A stretch of 64,000 bases of DNA from Pseudomonadota bacterium. Its GTDB lineage: Bacteria > Pseudomonadota > Alphaproteobacteria > Sphingomonadales > Sphingomonadaceae. Below are positions 53,149-61,184 of the stretch, piece by piece. The stretch is taken from the NCBI GenBank assembly GCA_023391375.1, contig JAEWBB010000011.1, forward strand, positions 1 through 64,000. Direction: 5' to 3'. The notes below the pieces were generated by a model. The model was not told the DNA's origin, made no database searches, and worked only from the letters and a program-made list of their open reading frames with translations. The position numbers were made by a program, and so were the translations under genes. The stretch's first letter is position 1. The number at the start of each line of letters is the position of its first letter.

Positions 53149-54246
53149 ATGTTCGCGTTTTTCCTGGCGGCTGCGGCTTCGACTGCCGTGGCGGCAGACG
53201 TGCCTGGCCGCACGGCCAACATCATCAATAGTTACGAATTGGACCAGGCCAAACTGTCGGTCCGCGACCTGCCGCTGGATTTCCCGGAGGGCACGGCGAC
53301 GATGGAAATCGGGGTCAGTGCGAAGGGTCGGCTGACAACGTGCCGCATGACGGCGTGGGAGGTGGGCGGTCCCGCCGCCCCGGACATCGAGAAATCGATT
53401 TGCGATACGCTCCGCCGGAAGGCGAAGCTCGATGCTGCGCTGGACGCGGCTGGCCGGCCGATCGATAGCCTCCTTTCCGTCGGCATCGATCCCGTGCTGC
53501 CCGATGAGCCGGACTTGCCAACGCTTGCCGGGCTTTTTTCTTCGGAGGACTATCCGATGGCCGCGTTGCGGAGCGGTGCGGCCGGCACGGTCACCGTGCG
53601 CGTCGACGTCGGCGCCGACGGCAAGCCGACGCAATGTTCTTTGATGAAATCGTCGAAGAACGGGGCGCTTGACGAAAAGACCTGCGAAATCTTCCTGAAA
53701 AGGGCGAAATTCGTGACCGGAAAGGATGCGGCGGGACGAGCTATCGCCGGCCATGCCATACAGCGCGTTCGTTGGCAGTTGCCCGACTACCAGGCCCTGA
53801 AGGACAGTGTCCTTCGCACGAGCATGACGTTCGACGCCGATGGCAAGCCTTCGGGCTGCCAAAGCTATTTCGACGAAGGTCGCGCGAAGCAGGAGGCGTG
53901 CGCGCTCTTGCAAGGCGTGGCCGCAAAGGCGCTGACGCCCGTGCAACGTGCATTCCGGTCGTTGGTCAAGGAAGAAGGGGTCCTCCTCGGCCCGCGGCAG
54001 GCGGCCGACCAGGTCGGAAGGCACAAGGGCGAAGACCGGTTGGCCATGCTGGCCGCATTCATTACGGTGAACGACCGTGGGCAGGTCACGTCGTGCGAGG
54101 CTGTCGACTCCCAACAGCAAGGCGAAGCGGCTGCGCTCTGCAATTCCACTCGCAGAACAAAGTTCGCGCGCGATGACGCCGCGCCTGCCGGAGACTTGAC
54201 GGCTGTAACCTACAGCGCGTTGGTTCTTCGCCGTCCGGGCTACTGA
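53149..54246 (+). CDS. TonB C-terminal domain repeat protein, exported
   Basis: 365 residues with a signal peptide (FAFFLAAAASTAVAADVPG). At least two TonB-C-like modules: the clearest is residues 130-213 (FSSEDYPMAALRSGAAGTV, PTQCSLMK, EKTCEIFLKRAKF, QRVRWQLPD), and the first 110 residues look like a weaker copy (LTTCRMT, EKSICDTLRR). Cysteines recur in pairs 16-20 apart, probably disulfides. A third weak repeat ends the protein. Related to 2-316 and 51714-52673; lies 67 bases after the iron-permease-like gene. Confidence 0.8.
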   Translation: MFAFFLAAAASTAVAADVPGRTANIINSYELDQAKLSVRDLPLDFPEGTATMEIGVSAKGRLTTCRMTAWEVGGPAAPDIEKSICDTLRRKAKLDAALDAAGRPIDSLLSVGIDPVLPDEPDLPTLAGLFSSEDYPMAALRSGAAGTVTVRVDVGADGKPTQCSLMKSSKNGALDEKTCEIFLKRAKFVTGKDAAGRAIAGHAIQRVRWQLPDYQALKDSVLRTSMTFDADGKPSGCQSYFDEGRAKQEACALLQGVAAKALTPVQRAFRSLVKEEGVLLGPRQAADQVGRHKGEDRLAMLAAFITVNDRGQVTSCEAVDSQQQGEAAALCNSTRRTKFARDDAAPAGDLTAVTYSALVLRRPGY

Positions 54247-54250
54247 TACG

Positions 54251-54281
54251 AAAAGGGGCGGCGCCGTGACAGCGCCGCCCC
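54251..54281 (-). terminator. Terminator of the DUF3597 gene
   Basis: GGGGCGGCGC and GCGCCGCCCC (54255-54264 and 54272-54281), a 10-bp stem with a 7-base loop, followed on the minus strand by TTTT. It ends DUF3597 transcription and may also stop the convergent TonB-C gene. Confidence 0.75.
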
Positions 54282-54308
54282 ACCCCCGGAACGGGGATTG
54301 CAACTTTC

Positions 54309-54725
54309 CTAGTCGGCGAGGCCGGCGGGCACCGTGCCACCGTTGGCGGCCAGCTGCTTCATCACCTCGCGGTGGAGCCACATGTTCATTTCGGCGCTGC
54401 CGTCCTTCTCGCCCGTATAGCCAAGCTCGGTCGCCAGTTCCTTGCGGTTCTCCAGGCTGGAATCGAGGCCGAGCAGCTTCATGAGGTCGACGATCGACGT
54501 GCGCCAATTGAGGTCGGGGTTGCCCTTTTCGGCCATCTTGGCCTCGAGCACCTGCTCGACGTCGACGGTCTGTGCGGTCGTTGTCGGGGCCGGTGCAGCC
54601 GGAGCGCCCGCCGTACCGGTCGGCGCGCCGCCATCCCATCCCGCGGGGATCTGGGGGCGGTCTTCAGGCGCCGTTGCGGTCTTGTGACCGAAAATCGCGT
54701 CCTTGATCTTGCCGAAGATGCTCAT
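54309..54725 (-). CDS. DUF3597 family protein
   Basis: 138 residues from ATG 54725, 5 bases after AGGAGG; longer frame to 54755 lacks a ribosome site. N-terminal MSIFGKIKDAIFGHK, a Pro/Ala/Thr-rich linker, then the conserved domain VDVEQVLEAKMAEKGNPDLN with SIVDLMKLLGLDSSLENRKE and AEMNMWLHREVMKQLAANGG. Family of unknown function, often stress-linked. A weak EcfG-like sequence lies before it (GGTCC-N16-CGTT, 54754-54778). Confidence 0.88.
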   Translation of the reverse strand: MSIFGKIKDAIFGHKTATAPEDRPQIPAGWDGGAPTGTAGAPAAPAPTTTAQTVDVEQVLEAKMAEKGNPDLNWRTSIVDLMKLLGLDSSLENRKELATELGYTGEKDGSAEMNMWLHREVMKQLAANGGTVPAGLAD

Positions 54726-54797
54726 GTGTTCCTCCTTTGATTGGTGCACCGACAACGCACTGGCCGGTCGACCGGACCCTCGACTGGTCGTGCCGGA

Positions 54798-55118
54798 CTA
54801 GCGGCAGGACGCAGCGATCCGGGAGAGCAGGGTCGCGATGGCCGGGTCGAGTGCCGGCTCGGCGAGCGTTTCCGCGCACGCGATAGCTAGCGCCGCCTCG
54901 GTCTCGGCGACCGGCTGCACAGTGTGGGGGACCGGCTCGAGCGCGGCGGCCGTCGCGCCGTGCGGACGTTTGAGCGCCCGCAACTGCTCGACCTGGCTGG
55001 CCCGTTCGCCGGCCCGGTCGGTCAGCGCGTCCGCCTCATCGGGCGGGGCGTCGAGCGCGGCCGTGCGCAGCGCGTCCTCGCTCAGGCGGGCCAGTTCGGC
55101 GAGGCGGATGACGTCCAT
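54798..55118 (-). CDS. Uncharacterised alanine-rich protein with EcfG-like promoter
   Basis: 106 residues from ATG 55118, no signal or membrane helix. The first 35 residues form a helix (VIRLAELARLSEDALRTAAL), then a region rich in Ala, Glu and Pro. No recognised family. An EcfG-type promoter motif ends 9 bases before the ATG, which would make the mRNA nearly leaderless. Confidence 0.55.
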   Translation of the reverse strand: MDVIRLAELARLSEDALRTAALDAPPDEADALTDRAGERASQVEQLRALKRPHGATAAALEPVPHTVQPVAETEAALAIACAETLAEPALDPAIATLLSRIAASCR

Positions 55119-55127
55119 CGGTCGAAA

Positions 55128-55152
55128 AACGGCATCGCGGGGGTGTGGTTCC
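55128..55152 (-). promoter_or_regulatory. EcfG-type promoter motif
   Basis: Minus strand GGAAC, 16 bases, CGTT, the consensus of the alphaproteobacterial general stress sigma factor. The -10 element lies only 9 bases before the ATG 55118. Confidence 0.5.
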
Positions 55153-55216
55153 TCTTCCGCTGGCGAGAGGGGGCGGCTAGCGTCGGCTCCCGAACGAGAC
55201 GACAGGGGGCATCATC

Positions 55217-55975
55217 ATGCGAACGTATTGGGCGATATCGCTGCTTCTGGCAGCAGCCGCGCCGGTGGCGGCGCAGGCGCCGGCCAACGTCAAGGCGTCG
55301 GTGGCCGCGACGGCCGCGCGCGATGCGGAGAACGTCATGCTCGACGCCGGACGCAAGCCGGCCGAAGTGCTCGCCTTCTTCGGCCTCCAGAAGGGAATGC
55401 GCGTGCTCGACCTGTTCGGGGCCAACCGCTACTGGGCCGAAATCGTCGCCCCCGCCGTCGGGCCCAAGGGCCAGGTCACGGTGTGGGAGCCGACCCAGTT
55501 CAGCAGTGACAAGGCCAAGACCGCTTTCGACGCCTTCGCGGCACGGCAGAAGAATGTGTCGCTGATGTCGAGCCCGATGCAGGCGCCGGCCTTCGCGCCC
55601 AACACCTATGATTTCGCGATCCTCAACCTCGACTATCACGACCTCTATTGGGAAAGCGCGAAGTACAAGATCCCGAGGATGAATCCGGATGCGTGGATCG
55701 CAACGCTCTACGCGGCGATGAAGCCAGGCGGCATTGTCGCGCTGACCGACCATGCCGCGGCGCCCGGCGGCGACACGCGGGCGGTGGTGGAGAAATATCA
55801 CCGGATCGACCCGGCCACGGCCCGCGCCGATTTCGAGCGGGCCGGCTTCATCATCGAGGCAACGAGCAACCTTCTCGCCAACCCGGCCGATGCCCATGAC
55901 CTCAACGTGTTCGACGAGAAAATTCGCGGAAAGACAGACAGATTCATGATCAAGCTGCGGAAGCCTGCCAAGTGA
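55217..55975 (+). CDS. Exported methyltransferase-fold protein
   Basis: 252 residues with a clear signal peptide (RTYWAISLLLAAAAPVAAQAP). The following part is a class-I SAM methyltransferase fold: KGMRVLDLFGANRYWAEIVA, KGQVTVWEP, DFAILNLDYHDLYW and MKPGGIVALTDHAA. SAM is not known in the periplasm, so either the domain has another ligand or the signal is not cleaved. VLDLFGANRYWAE lacks the GxGxG end of motif I (it reads LFGANR). Coupled to the dicarboxylate symporter by a GTGA overlap. Confidence 0.85.
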   Translation: MRTYWAISLLLAAAAPVAAQAPANVKASVAATAARDAENVMLDAGRKPAEVLAFFGLQKGMRVLDLFGANRYWAEIVAPAVGPKGQVTVWEPTQFSSDKAKTAFDAFAARQKNVSLMSSPMQAPAFAPNTYDFAILNLDYHDLYWESAKYKIPRMNPDAWIATLYAAMKPGGIVALTDHAAAPGGDTRAVVEKYHRIDPATARADFERAGFIIEATSNLLANPADAHDLNVFDEKIRGKTDRFMIKLRKPAK

Positions 55976-57249
55976 GCAGTTCGCCGGCGGCCCTGCGGGG
56001 CGGTTCGCTTTGGGTGTTGGGATCGCTGCTGTTCGGCGTGGTCGCCGGGGCGCTGGCATCCGGCCTTGGCGACGGGATGCGCGAACCGATGGTGCGCATC
56101 GCCTCGACCGTCGGCGGGCTTTGGCTCGACGGGCTGAAGATGACGGTGGTGCCGCTGATCATCGCGCTGCTGATCACCGGGATCGCCGGCGGTACCGATG
56201 CCGCCCGCAGCGGCGGGATTGCGGGGCGCAGCATCGTCACCTTCGCCATCATCCTGACCGGTTCGGCGATCCTCGGCGCGGTGCTGATGCCGCTGCTGCT
56301 CGACCTGTTCCCGCTCAGCCAATCGTCGGTCGATGCGCTTCGGGCGGGCCTGTCGGCGGTTGATACGTCGAGCGCCGCCGCGTCGGTCCCCAAGCTGGAA
56401 GACTTCCTGCGCTCGGCCATCCCGACCAACCCGATCGCCGCAGCGGCCGAGGACAAGATCCTGGCGCTGGTGGTGTTCACGGCCCTGTTCGCCTTCGCCG
56501 CGAGCCGGATCGACGCCGAGAGCCGCAATCGCATCTTCACCTTCTTCCAGGCCGTCGAAAAGACCATGCTGGTGATGGTGGGGTGGGTGCTGAGGCTGGC
56601 CGTGATCGGTATCTTCGCGCTGGCGTTTTCGGTCGGCGCAGGTGCTGGCGGCGCGGTGTTCGCCGCGCTCGGCCACTACATTGCGTTGATGGTGACCATC
56701 GGCTTCTGCGTCATGCTGGCCGGCTACGCCATTGCCAGGTTCGGCGCGGGCTGGCGCCTCGGTGATTTCGCGCGGGCGATGATCGCACCGCAGGCTGTTG
56801 CCATCTCGACCCAGTCGAGCCTCGCCTCGCTTCCGGCGATGCTGAACAGCGCGCGCGCGCTCGGCGTTCCGGAACGCAACAGCGATATCGGCCTGCCGCT
56901 GGCCGTGGCGCTGTTCCGCGCGACCGGGCCGGCCATGAACATCGCCGTGGCGATCTACGTCGCCTACTGGATGCAGGTGCCGCTGCCGGCCGAAGTGCTG
57001 ATTGCCGGCATCGCCGTGGCGTCGGTCGCCAGCTATTGGGCGGTCAGCCTCCCGGGCGCATTGAGCTTCGTCACCTCCATCGCTCCGATCGCGCTGGCGA
57101 TGGGTGTACCGATCGAGCCGCTGGCCCTTCTGATCGGCGTCGAGGTGCTGCCTGATATCATGCGGACGCTGGGCAATGTCGTGATGGACGTCGCGGTGAC
57201 GGGCACGGTCGCGCGCCGCACACCGAAGGTCGAGGGCAGCGAGGGCTAA
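55972..57249 (+). CDS. Dicarboxylate/amino-acid:cation symporter (DAACS)
   Basis: 425 residues starting at GTG 55972, overlapping the preceding stop by 4 bases. Eight or so hydrophobic segments and the DAACS blocks: STQSSLASLPAMLNSARALG (the serine-rich HP1 region) and LPLAVALFRATGPAMNIAVA. Takes up dicarboxylates, glutamate or similar with Na+ or H+. The DctA/GltP split cannot be decided. Confidence 0.9.
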   Translation: MSSSPAALRGGSLWVLGSLLFGVVAGALASGLGDGMREPMVRIASTVGGLWLDGLKMTVVPLIIALLITGIAGGTDAARSGGIAGRSIVTFAIILTGSAILGAVLMPLLLDLFPLSQSSVDALRAGLSAVDTSSAAASVPKLEDFLRSAIPTNPIAAAAEDKILALVVFTALFAFAASRIDAESRNRIFTFFQAVEKTMLVMVGWVLRLAVIGIFALAFSVGAGAGGAVFAALGHYIALMVTIGFCVMLAGYAIARFGAGWRLGDFARAMIAPQAVAISTQSSLASLPAMLNSARALGVPERNSDIGLPLAVALFRATGPAMNIAVAIYVAYWMQVPLPAEVLIAGIAVASVASYWAVSLPGALSFVTSIAPIALAMGVPIEPLALLIGVEVLPDIMRTLGNVVMDVAVTGTVARRTPKVEGSEG

Positions 57250-57252
57250 GCC

Positions 57253-57996
57253 CTAGCGGCCGGCCATTGCCCGCACCTGGTCGGAATAGAGTCGGCCCAC
57301 GGCCTGCTCGCTACCGTCGGCCAGCCGCGCCAGCCAGCGACCGGAGGCGTTGCGCGAAAAGCCCGTGACGAAGTCGCGCCGGACGATCGCCGACCGGTGG
57401 AGCCGGACGAACAGGCGCGGATCGAGACCTTCTTCCAGCGCGCTCATCGAATGATGGATCAGCCAGCTGCGGTTGCCGACGTGGAGGCGCATGTAGTCGC
57501 GCTCCGCAGACACGCGGTCGATATCCCGCGCGGCGATCCGGACGAGGCCGGAAAGATCGGATGCCCAGAATTCCTCGAGGAATTTCGACTTGCCCTCGCC
57601 GTCGCCCGTCGGCCGTTCCTGCGACAGGAAGGCGCGGGCCCGCTCGATCGCGCGGGCGAGGCGGGCCGGGTCGACCGGCTTCATCAAATAATCGACCGCC
57701 GCGACTTCGAAGGCGGCGACCGCGAACTGGTCGAACGCTGTGACGAAGACGACGGCGGGCGACCGGTCGAGACGCGACAGCGCCCGGGCCACCTCGATCC
57801 CGTCGAGTCCGGGCATGGCGATGTCGAGCAGGACGATATCGGGGGTCAGCGCTTCGGCCTTGCGGACGGCCACCTCGCCGTCAGGCGCGGTGCCGACGAG
57901 GCGCGCGCCCTCGAGGCGGGACAGCAGGAGCTCCAGCCGCTCGGTCGCCAACTGCTCGTCATCGGCAACAAGGATATCGAGGGTGGGCTCAGTCAT
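57253..57996 (-). CDS. LytTR-type response regulator
   Basis: 247 residues from ATG 57996, overlapping the end of the kinase gene by 8 bases. Receiver domain with LDILVADDEQLATERLELLL, phospho-aspartate in DIVLLDIAMPGLDG, and VDYLMKPVDPARL; LytTR DNA-binding domain with VRIAARDIDRVSAERDYMRL and FVRLHRSAIVRRDFVTGFSR. Works with the kinase just upstream, probably on a gene set outside the window. Confidence 0.92.
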   Translation of the reverse strand: MTEPTLDILVADDEQLATERLELLLSRLEGARLVGTAPDGEVAVRKAEALTPDIVLLDIAMPGLDGIEVARALSRLDRSPAVVFVTAFDQFAVAAFEVAAVDYLMKPVDPARLARAIERARAFLSQERPTGDGEGKSKFLEEFWASDLSGLVRIAARDIDRVSAERDYMRLHVGNRSWLIHHSMSALEEGLDPRLFVRLHRSAIVRRDFVTGFSRNASGRWLARLADGSEQAVGRLYSDQVRAMAGR

Positions 57997-59221
57997 CTTC
58001 ATCTTCCATCGGGATGGCGAGGGACACCTGGTATCCGCCGGGGATCGGGCCGAAGCGGCAATCGGCCTTGCCGCCGAACTCCGCCTGCAGGCGCTGGCAG
58101 ACATTGTTGAGGCCGACGCCGGTACCGGTGTGCGTGGCCACCGGCGGCTGCTTGCCGCCTCCGGGCACACGGTTGGTCACGTCGAGCTGCAGCCGGTTGT
58201 TGTCGAGCGGGCGCGCGACGATCGACAGGCGCACCTTCTGACGCGTTCCCGAAACGCCGTACTTGATCGCATTCTCGACCAGTGGCTGGAGGATCAGCGC
58301 GGGCACACGCGCCCGGGCAACGGTGTCCGGCACGTCGATTTCCACTTCCAGCCGGTCCGGGAAACGGGCGCGCTCGATATCGAGGTAGAGGCGCTGGAGG
58401 TCGATTTCCTCGGCAAGACTGACGTTCGCGCTGGGATCGAGGCTGAGCGAGGTGCGGAAGAAGGTCGACAGGGCGAGCAGCATTTCCTCGGCCTGTTCGG
58501 CGCGGCCGGTCATGACCAGCGACGACAGCGAATTGAGCGTGTTGAACAGGAAATGCGGATTGACCTGGTAGCGCAGCGCCCGAACCTGGGCGAGGTGGGC
58601 GGCGGTTTCGGCCTCGGCCAGCCGACGCTCGGTCTGGCGAGCGCGGGTCTGCTGGGTCAGCGCGATGTAGAGCGCGCACCAGGCGGCGAACAGGAAGTAC
58701 CAGGTGACGGTGCCGTCGGCCACGAGGCGCGGCATCTTGGACGCGATGATTTCCCGCACCGGGGGCAGGTTGACCTCGATCGCGTTGCCGTTGTCACGGA
58801 TGATGCGGACGTTGCTGCCATGCTGGACGATCGCCACGCCTTCCTGCGTCGTGATCTGCGATTGCGGGGTGATCGGCGAGCGCATCGTCGCCATGGTGAT
58901 CGAGAAATAGCTGACGGCGACCGCGGCGGGCAGGGCCGCAAGCGTCGCGGTGACGATCATCTTGCGCATGCTGCCGTCGCGCGTGAAGACCCGCATCACG
59001 ACGTAGATGAGGAAGGTCAGCGCAAGGCCGAGGATGCCGCTCAGGGTGCGGAACCCGATCGAGCTGGCCGCTTCCGGGCCGAGCAGGGCGCGGACCAGCA
59101 CGGTGCCGATGTAGAAGCACCAGAAGCCAACAATCGTCTTGGCGGCCATTTTCCAGTCGGAAAACAATCCCGGCCGCAGTGGGGCGGACAAGTCTTCGAT
59201 CACGGGCAGGCGATGTTCCAT
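57989..59221 (-). CDS. LytS-type sensor histidine kinase
   Basis: 410 residues. Four to five membrane helices in the first 180 residues with a loop rich in TTQEGVAIVQHGSNVRIIRD; the kinase core has LRYQVNPHFLFNTLNSLSSL with the phospho-histidine, LILQPLVENAIKYGV as N box and THTGTGVGLNNVCQRLQAEF as G box. Senses an unknown envelope signal and phosphorylates the LytTR regulator. The two genes overlap, so the ratio is fixed by coupling. Confidence 0.92.
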   Translation of the reverse strand: MEHRLPVIEDLSAPLRPGLFSDWKMAAKTIVGFWCFYIGTVLVRALLGPEAASSIGFRTLSGILGLALTFLIYVVMRVFTRDGSMRKMIVTATLAALPAAVAVSYFSITMATMRSPITPQSQITTQEGVAIVQHGSNVRIIRDNGNAIEVNLPPVREIIASKMPRLVADGTVTWYFLFAAWCALYIALTQQTRARQTERRLAEAETAAHLAQVRALRYQVNPHFLFNTLNSLSSLVMTGRAEQAEEMLLALSTFFRTSLSLDPSANVSLAEEIDLQRLYLDIERARFPDRLEVEIDVPDTVARARVPALILQPLVENAIKYGVSGTRQKVRLSIVARPLDNNRLQLDVTNRVPGGGKQPPVATHTGTGVGLNNVCQRLQAEFGGKADCRFGPIPGGYQVSLAIPMEDEDD

Positions 59222-59309
59222 GTTGCCGACCGCGATACCGCGCGTCGTCGGTCTTGGGCAATCCGCCGCCTGCCGTCCGGTAGAAAGAGGCGCGCCGTCG
59301 GTCGAACGG

Positions 59310-59334
59310 GGAACGGGGAAGGGCGAGCGACGTT
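59310..59334 (+). promoter_or_regulatory. EcfG-type promoter motif before the 68-aa gene
   Basis: GGAAC (59310-59314), exactly 16 bases, CGTT (59331-59334), 32 bases before ATG 59367. Perfect match to the EcfG consensus. Confidence 0.65.
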
Positions 59335-59366
59335 CGCCCTTTTAAGAACCCTGTAGGATCCAATCG

Positions 59367-59573
59367 ATGAGCGACCATGACAAGAAAACGCCGGCCCAGC
59401 AGAAGGCGCCGAACCGCGACCTCGAGCTGGAGCTGAAGAAACACCCCGAAAGCGACGACGCCAAGGTCGACGTCGGCAGCGACGAGTCCATGGATGCATC
59501 GGACCCGGTAGCCGTCACCGCGCCAGGATCGGACAAGCCCGCCCCGTCATCGGGTTTCCCCGAGAAACGCTGA
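59367..59573 (+). CDS. Small acidic protein, probable general-stress gene
   Basis: 68 residues, very rich in Asp, Glu, Lys and Pro, no hydrophobic core, so probably disordered. SDHDKKTPAQQKAPNRDLEL with KKHPESDDAKVDVGSDESMD. Preceded by a perfect EcfG motif, so it belongs to the general stress regulon. No known function. Confidence 0.7.
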   Translation: MSDHDKKTPAQQKAPNRDLELELKKHPESDDAKVDVGSDESMDASDPVAVTAPGSDKPAPSSGFPEKR

Positions 59574-59601
59574 TCCGTTTCGATTCGGCTCCTCAACATA
59601 T

Positions 59602-59723
59602 TGTGGTCGATTAACCACAGCGCCACATTATCTCGGGCGAGGTGACGTTTTCACCTTGAACCGCTCCGGCTTTGCCTGTTCCATGATGAACGGGGGGTGG
59701 GAGTTCGGTTAAGCCTTTGATAA
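59602..59723. promoter_or_regulatory. Intergenic region with palindrome and CtrA-like site
   Basis: Palindrome TGTGGT-N6-ACCACA at 59602-59619 and TTAA-N7-ATAA at 59709-59723 (one base off the CtrA box TTAA-N7-TTAA). Both before the gene at 59776. The 202-base gap (59574-59775) holds no gene. Confidence 0.35.
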
Positions 59724-59775
59724 CCAAGGCGGCCGCATCATCTCACCATTGGTTTACCGGGTGGGAGAGTGGACG

Positions 59776-60327
59776 ATGACGACCAGGACCAGCCAGCCAG
59801 CAGGCGGCGCGCTCCTGATTAGCGAGATGAAGGAATTCGCCGGGTTCCCGAAGGCGACCCAGCGCTACATTCGCCGCTCGCTCGACGTCGCCTACGGCCG
59901 CACCGATCCGCTCGATACCTGGGCCCGCGACGACATCGAGGCCGCCTCGATCTCCGCCCAGGCGCGCTTCTACAAACAGCTCGACCACTTGCGCCTGCAG
60001 ATTCCGGACGACAGCGGGCTCGACATGATCGAACCGTTCCTCGGCATGATGGTGACGCTGTCGGCGTTCGACCTCGGCCAGGATCGTTTGCCGAACTTCG
60101 CGGCGTTCCGCTTCCTCTACGAGCGTCTGCTCGGGGCCGCGGTGCGTCCCTGGTTGCCGTCGGCGTTTTGCGCTGCCGCCAGCCTGCCGCACCTTCACCC
60201 CGACCGCCGCCGTACGCTGCTGCAGTCGATCAGCGAAAGCGCGGCCACCGCGCCGGGCTGGTCGAACCGCGAGCCGGTGTTCTGGCCGGAGTGGGTGGAA
60301 AAGGTCGACCAGGCGGCCGCCGCTTAG
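59776..60327 (+). CDS. Uncharacterised protein, possibly cell-cycle controlled
   Basis: 183 residues from ATG 59776; an in-frame start at 59749 is less likely. Sequence ISEMKEFAGFPKATQRYIRR, then RFYKQLDHLRLQIPDDSGLD and PSAFCAAASLPHLHP. No signal or membrane helix, and no family recognised. A CtrA-like box lies upstream. The 3' end overlaps the nucleotidase gene by 4 bases. Confidence 0.6.
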   Translation: MTTRTSQPAGGALLISEMKEFAGFPKATQRYIRRSLDVAYGRTDPLDTWARDDIEAASISAQARFYKQLDHLRLQIPDDSGLDMIEPFLGMMVTLSAFDLGQDRLPNFAAFRFLYERLLGAAVRPWLPSAFCAAASLPHLHPDRRRTLLQSISESAATAPGWSNREPVFWPEWVEKVDQAAAA

Positions 60328-60800
60328 GCCTTAATCGAGGGAAACACCGCCTTCAGCTCGGCGAGGCTCTGCTTCGCCGAGTGATGGTGGATGAAGATAC
60401 CTTCCGCCTCGTCCCACAGGTGGCGGTGACGCTCTTGGTCGTCGACTAGCACGTCGCCCGCCTCCATGTACTTCACCTTGTCACGCGCCATGCAGGTAAT
60501 GACCGGCGTGCCGGGGAAGTGCGCTTCGACCCACTCCAGCTTCTGCGGGGCGGCCCATTTGCCGAGCGGAAGGCCGGTCAGCACGGTCGGCTCGAGGTGC
60601 TTCACCGCGTCGAACAGTTCGCGAGCATCGGACATCAACGGCAGTTTCCCGTAGAAATTGTCCGCCTTAGCGAGTTGGCGCCAGAAACCGCCTTTGCCGT
60701 GTTTGGCCTCGAATGCATGCGCGCTCGTGCCCAGGAGCTTACGCGCGCCGGCGTCGAAATCGGCGAGCACGCCATCGCAGTCGAGGAACAGCTTGGGCAT
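60324..60800 (-). CDS. 5'(3')-deoxyribonucleotidase-like HAD phosphatase
   Basis: 158 residues from ATG 60800. HAD motif I LFLDCDGVLADFD, then motif II region TVLTGLPLGKWAAPQ and motif IV DVLVDDQERHRHLW. Matches the NT5C deoxyribonucleotidase group. ATG overlaps the stop of the 2H-like gene (ATGA), so the two are coupled. Confidence 0.85.
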   Translation of the reverse strand: MPKLFLDCDGVLADFDAGARKLLGTSAHAFEAKHGKGGFWRQLAKADNFYGKLPLMSDARELFDAVKHLEPTVLTGLPLGKWAAPQKLEWVEAHFPGTPVITCMARDKVKYMEAGDVLVDDQERHRHLWDEAEGIFIHHHSAKQSLAELKAVFPSIKA

Positions 60801-61174
60801 CAAATCCGCGCCGGCTTGAGGGTGAGTGGGATAGGATGATCGAGTTCCTCCCATCCGCGCTCCTTGAGGACGTCATTGCTTTCGCGCGCGTGCCGGCCAT
60901 CATTGAGCGACCAAGTGATGTGGTAGGTCGAACCGTCCGGCCGCGCAGTTTCCCCGTCGATCGTCACGACCATGGCCTGCACACCCTCGCCGTCATCGGT
61001 GCTACCGACGATCGACGCCCTGACGTCGGGAGGAAGAGGCTCCTTTTCGGCGTCGGTCATGAGAGTGACGTGGTGCGCGACCGGCTTTGCATAGCGCGGT
61101 GGAAATTGCTGGAGCAATCGGCCACGCTCCTTGGCGTCGAGCATCCAACCGATGACGCTTCCTGGTTTGGCCAT
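60800..61174 (-). CDS. 2H-phosphoesterase-like protein
   Basis: 124 residues from ATG 61174; the frame to 61201 lacks a start. Two HxTx motifs: HHVTL at residue 35 and YHITW at 85, spaced 50, the hallmark of the 2H superfamily that opens 2',3'-cyclic phosphates or 2'-5' links. No other domain. Coupled to a 5'-nucleotidase by ATGA overlap and 10 bases after the Mur ligase gene. I infer RNA-end or nucleotide repair; no homologue is checked. Confidence 0.65.
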   Translation of the reverse strand: MAKPGSVIGWMLDAKERGRLLQQFPPRYAKPVAHHVTLMTDAEKEPLPPDVRASIVGSTDDGEGVQAMVVTIDGETARPDGSTYHITWSLNDGRHARESNDVLKERGWEELDHPIPLTLKPARI

Positions 61175-61184
61175 TCCAGGACAA

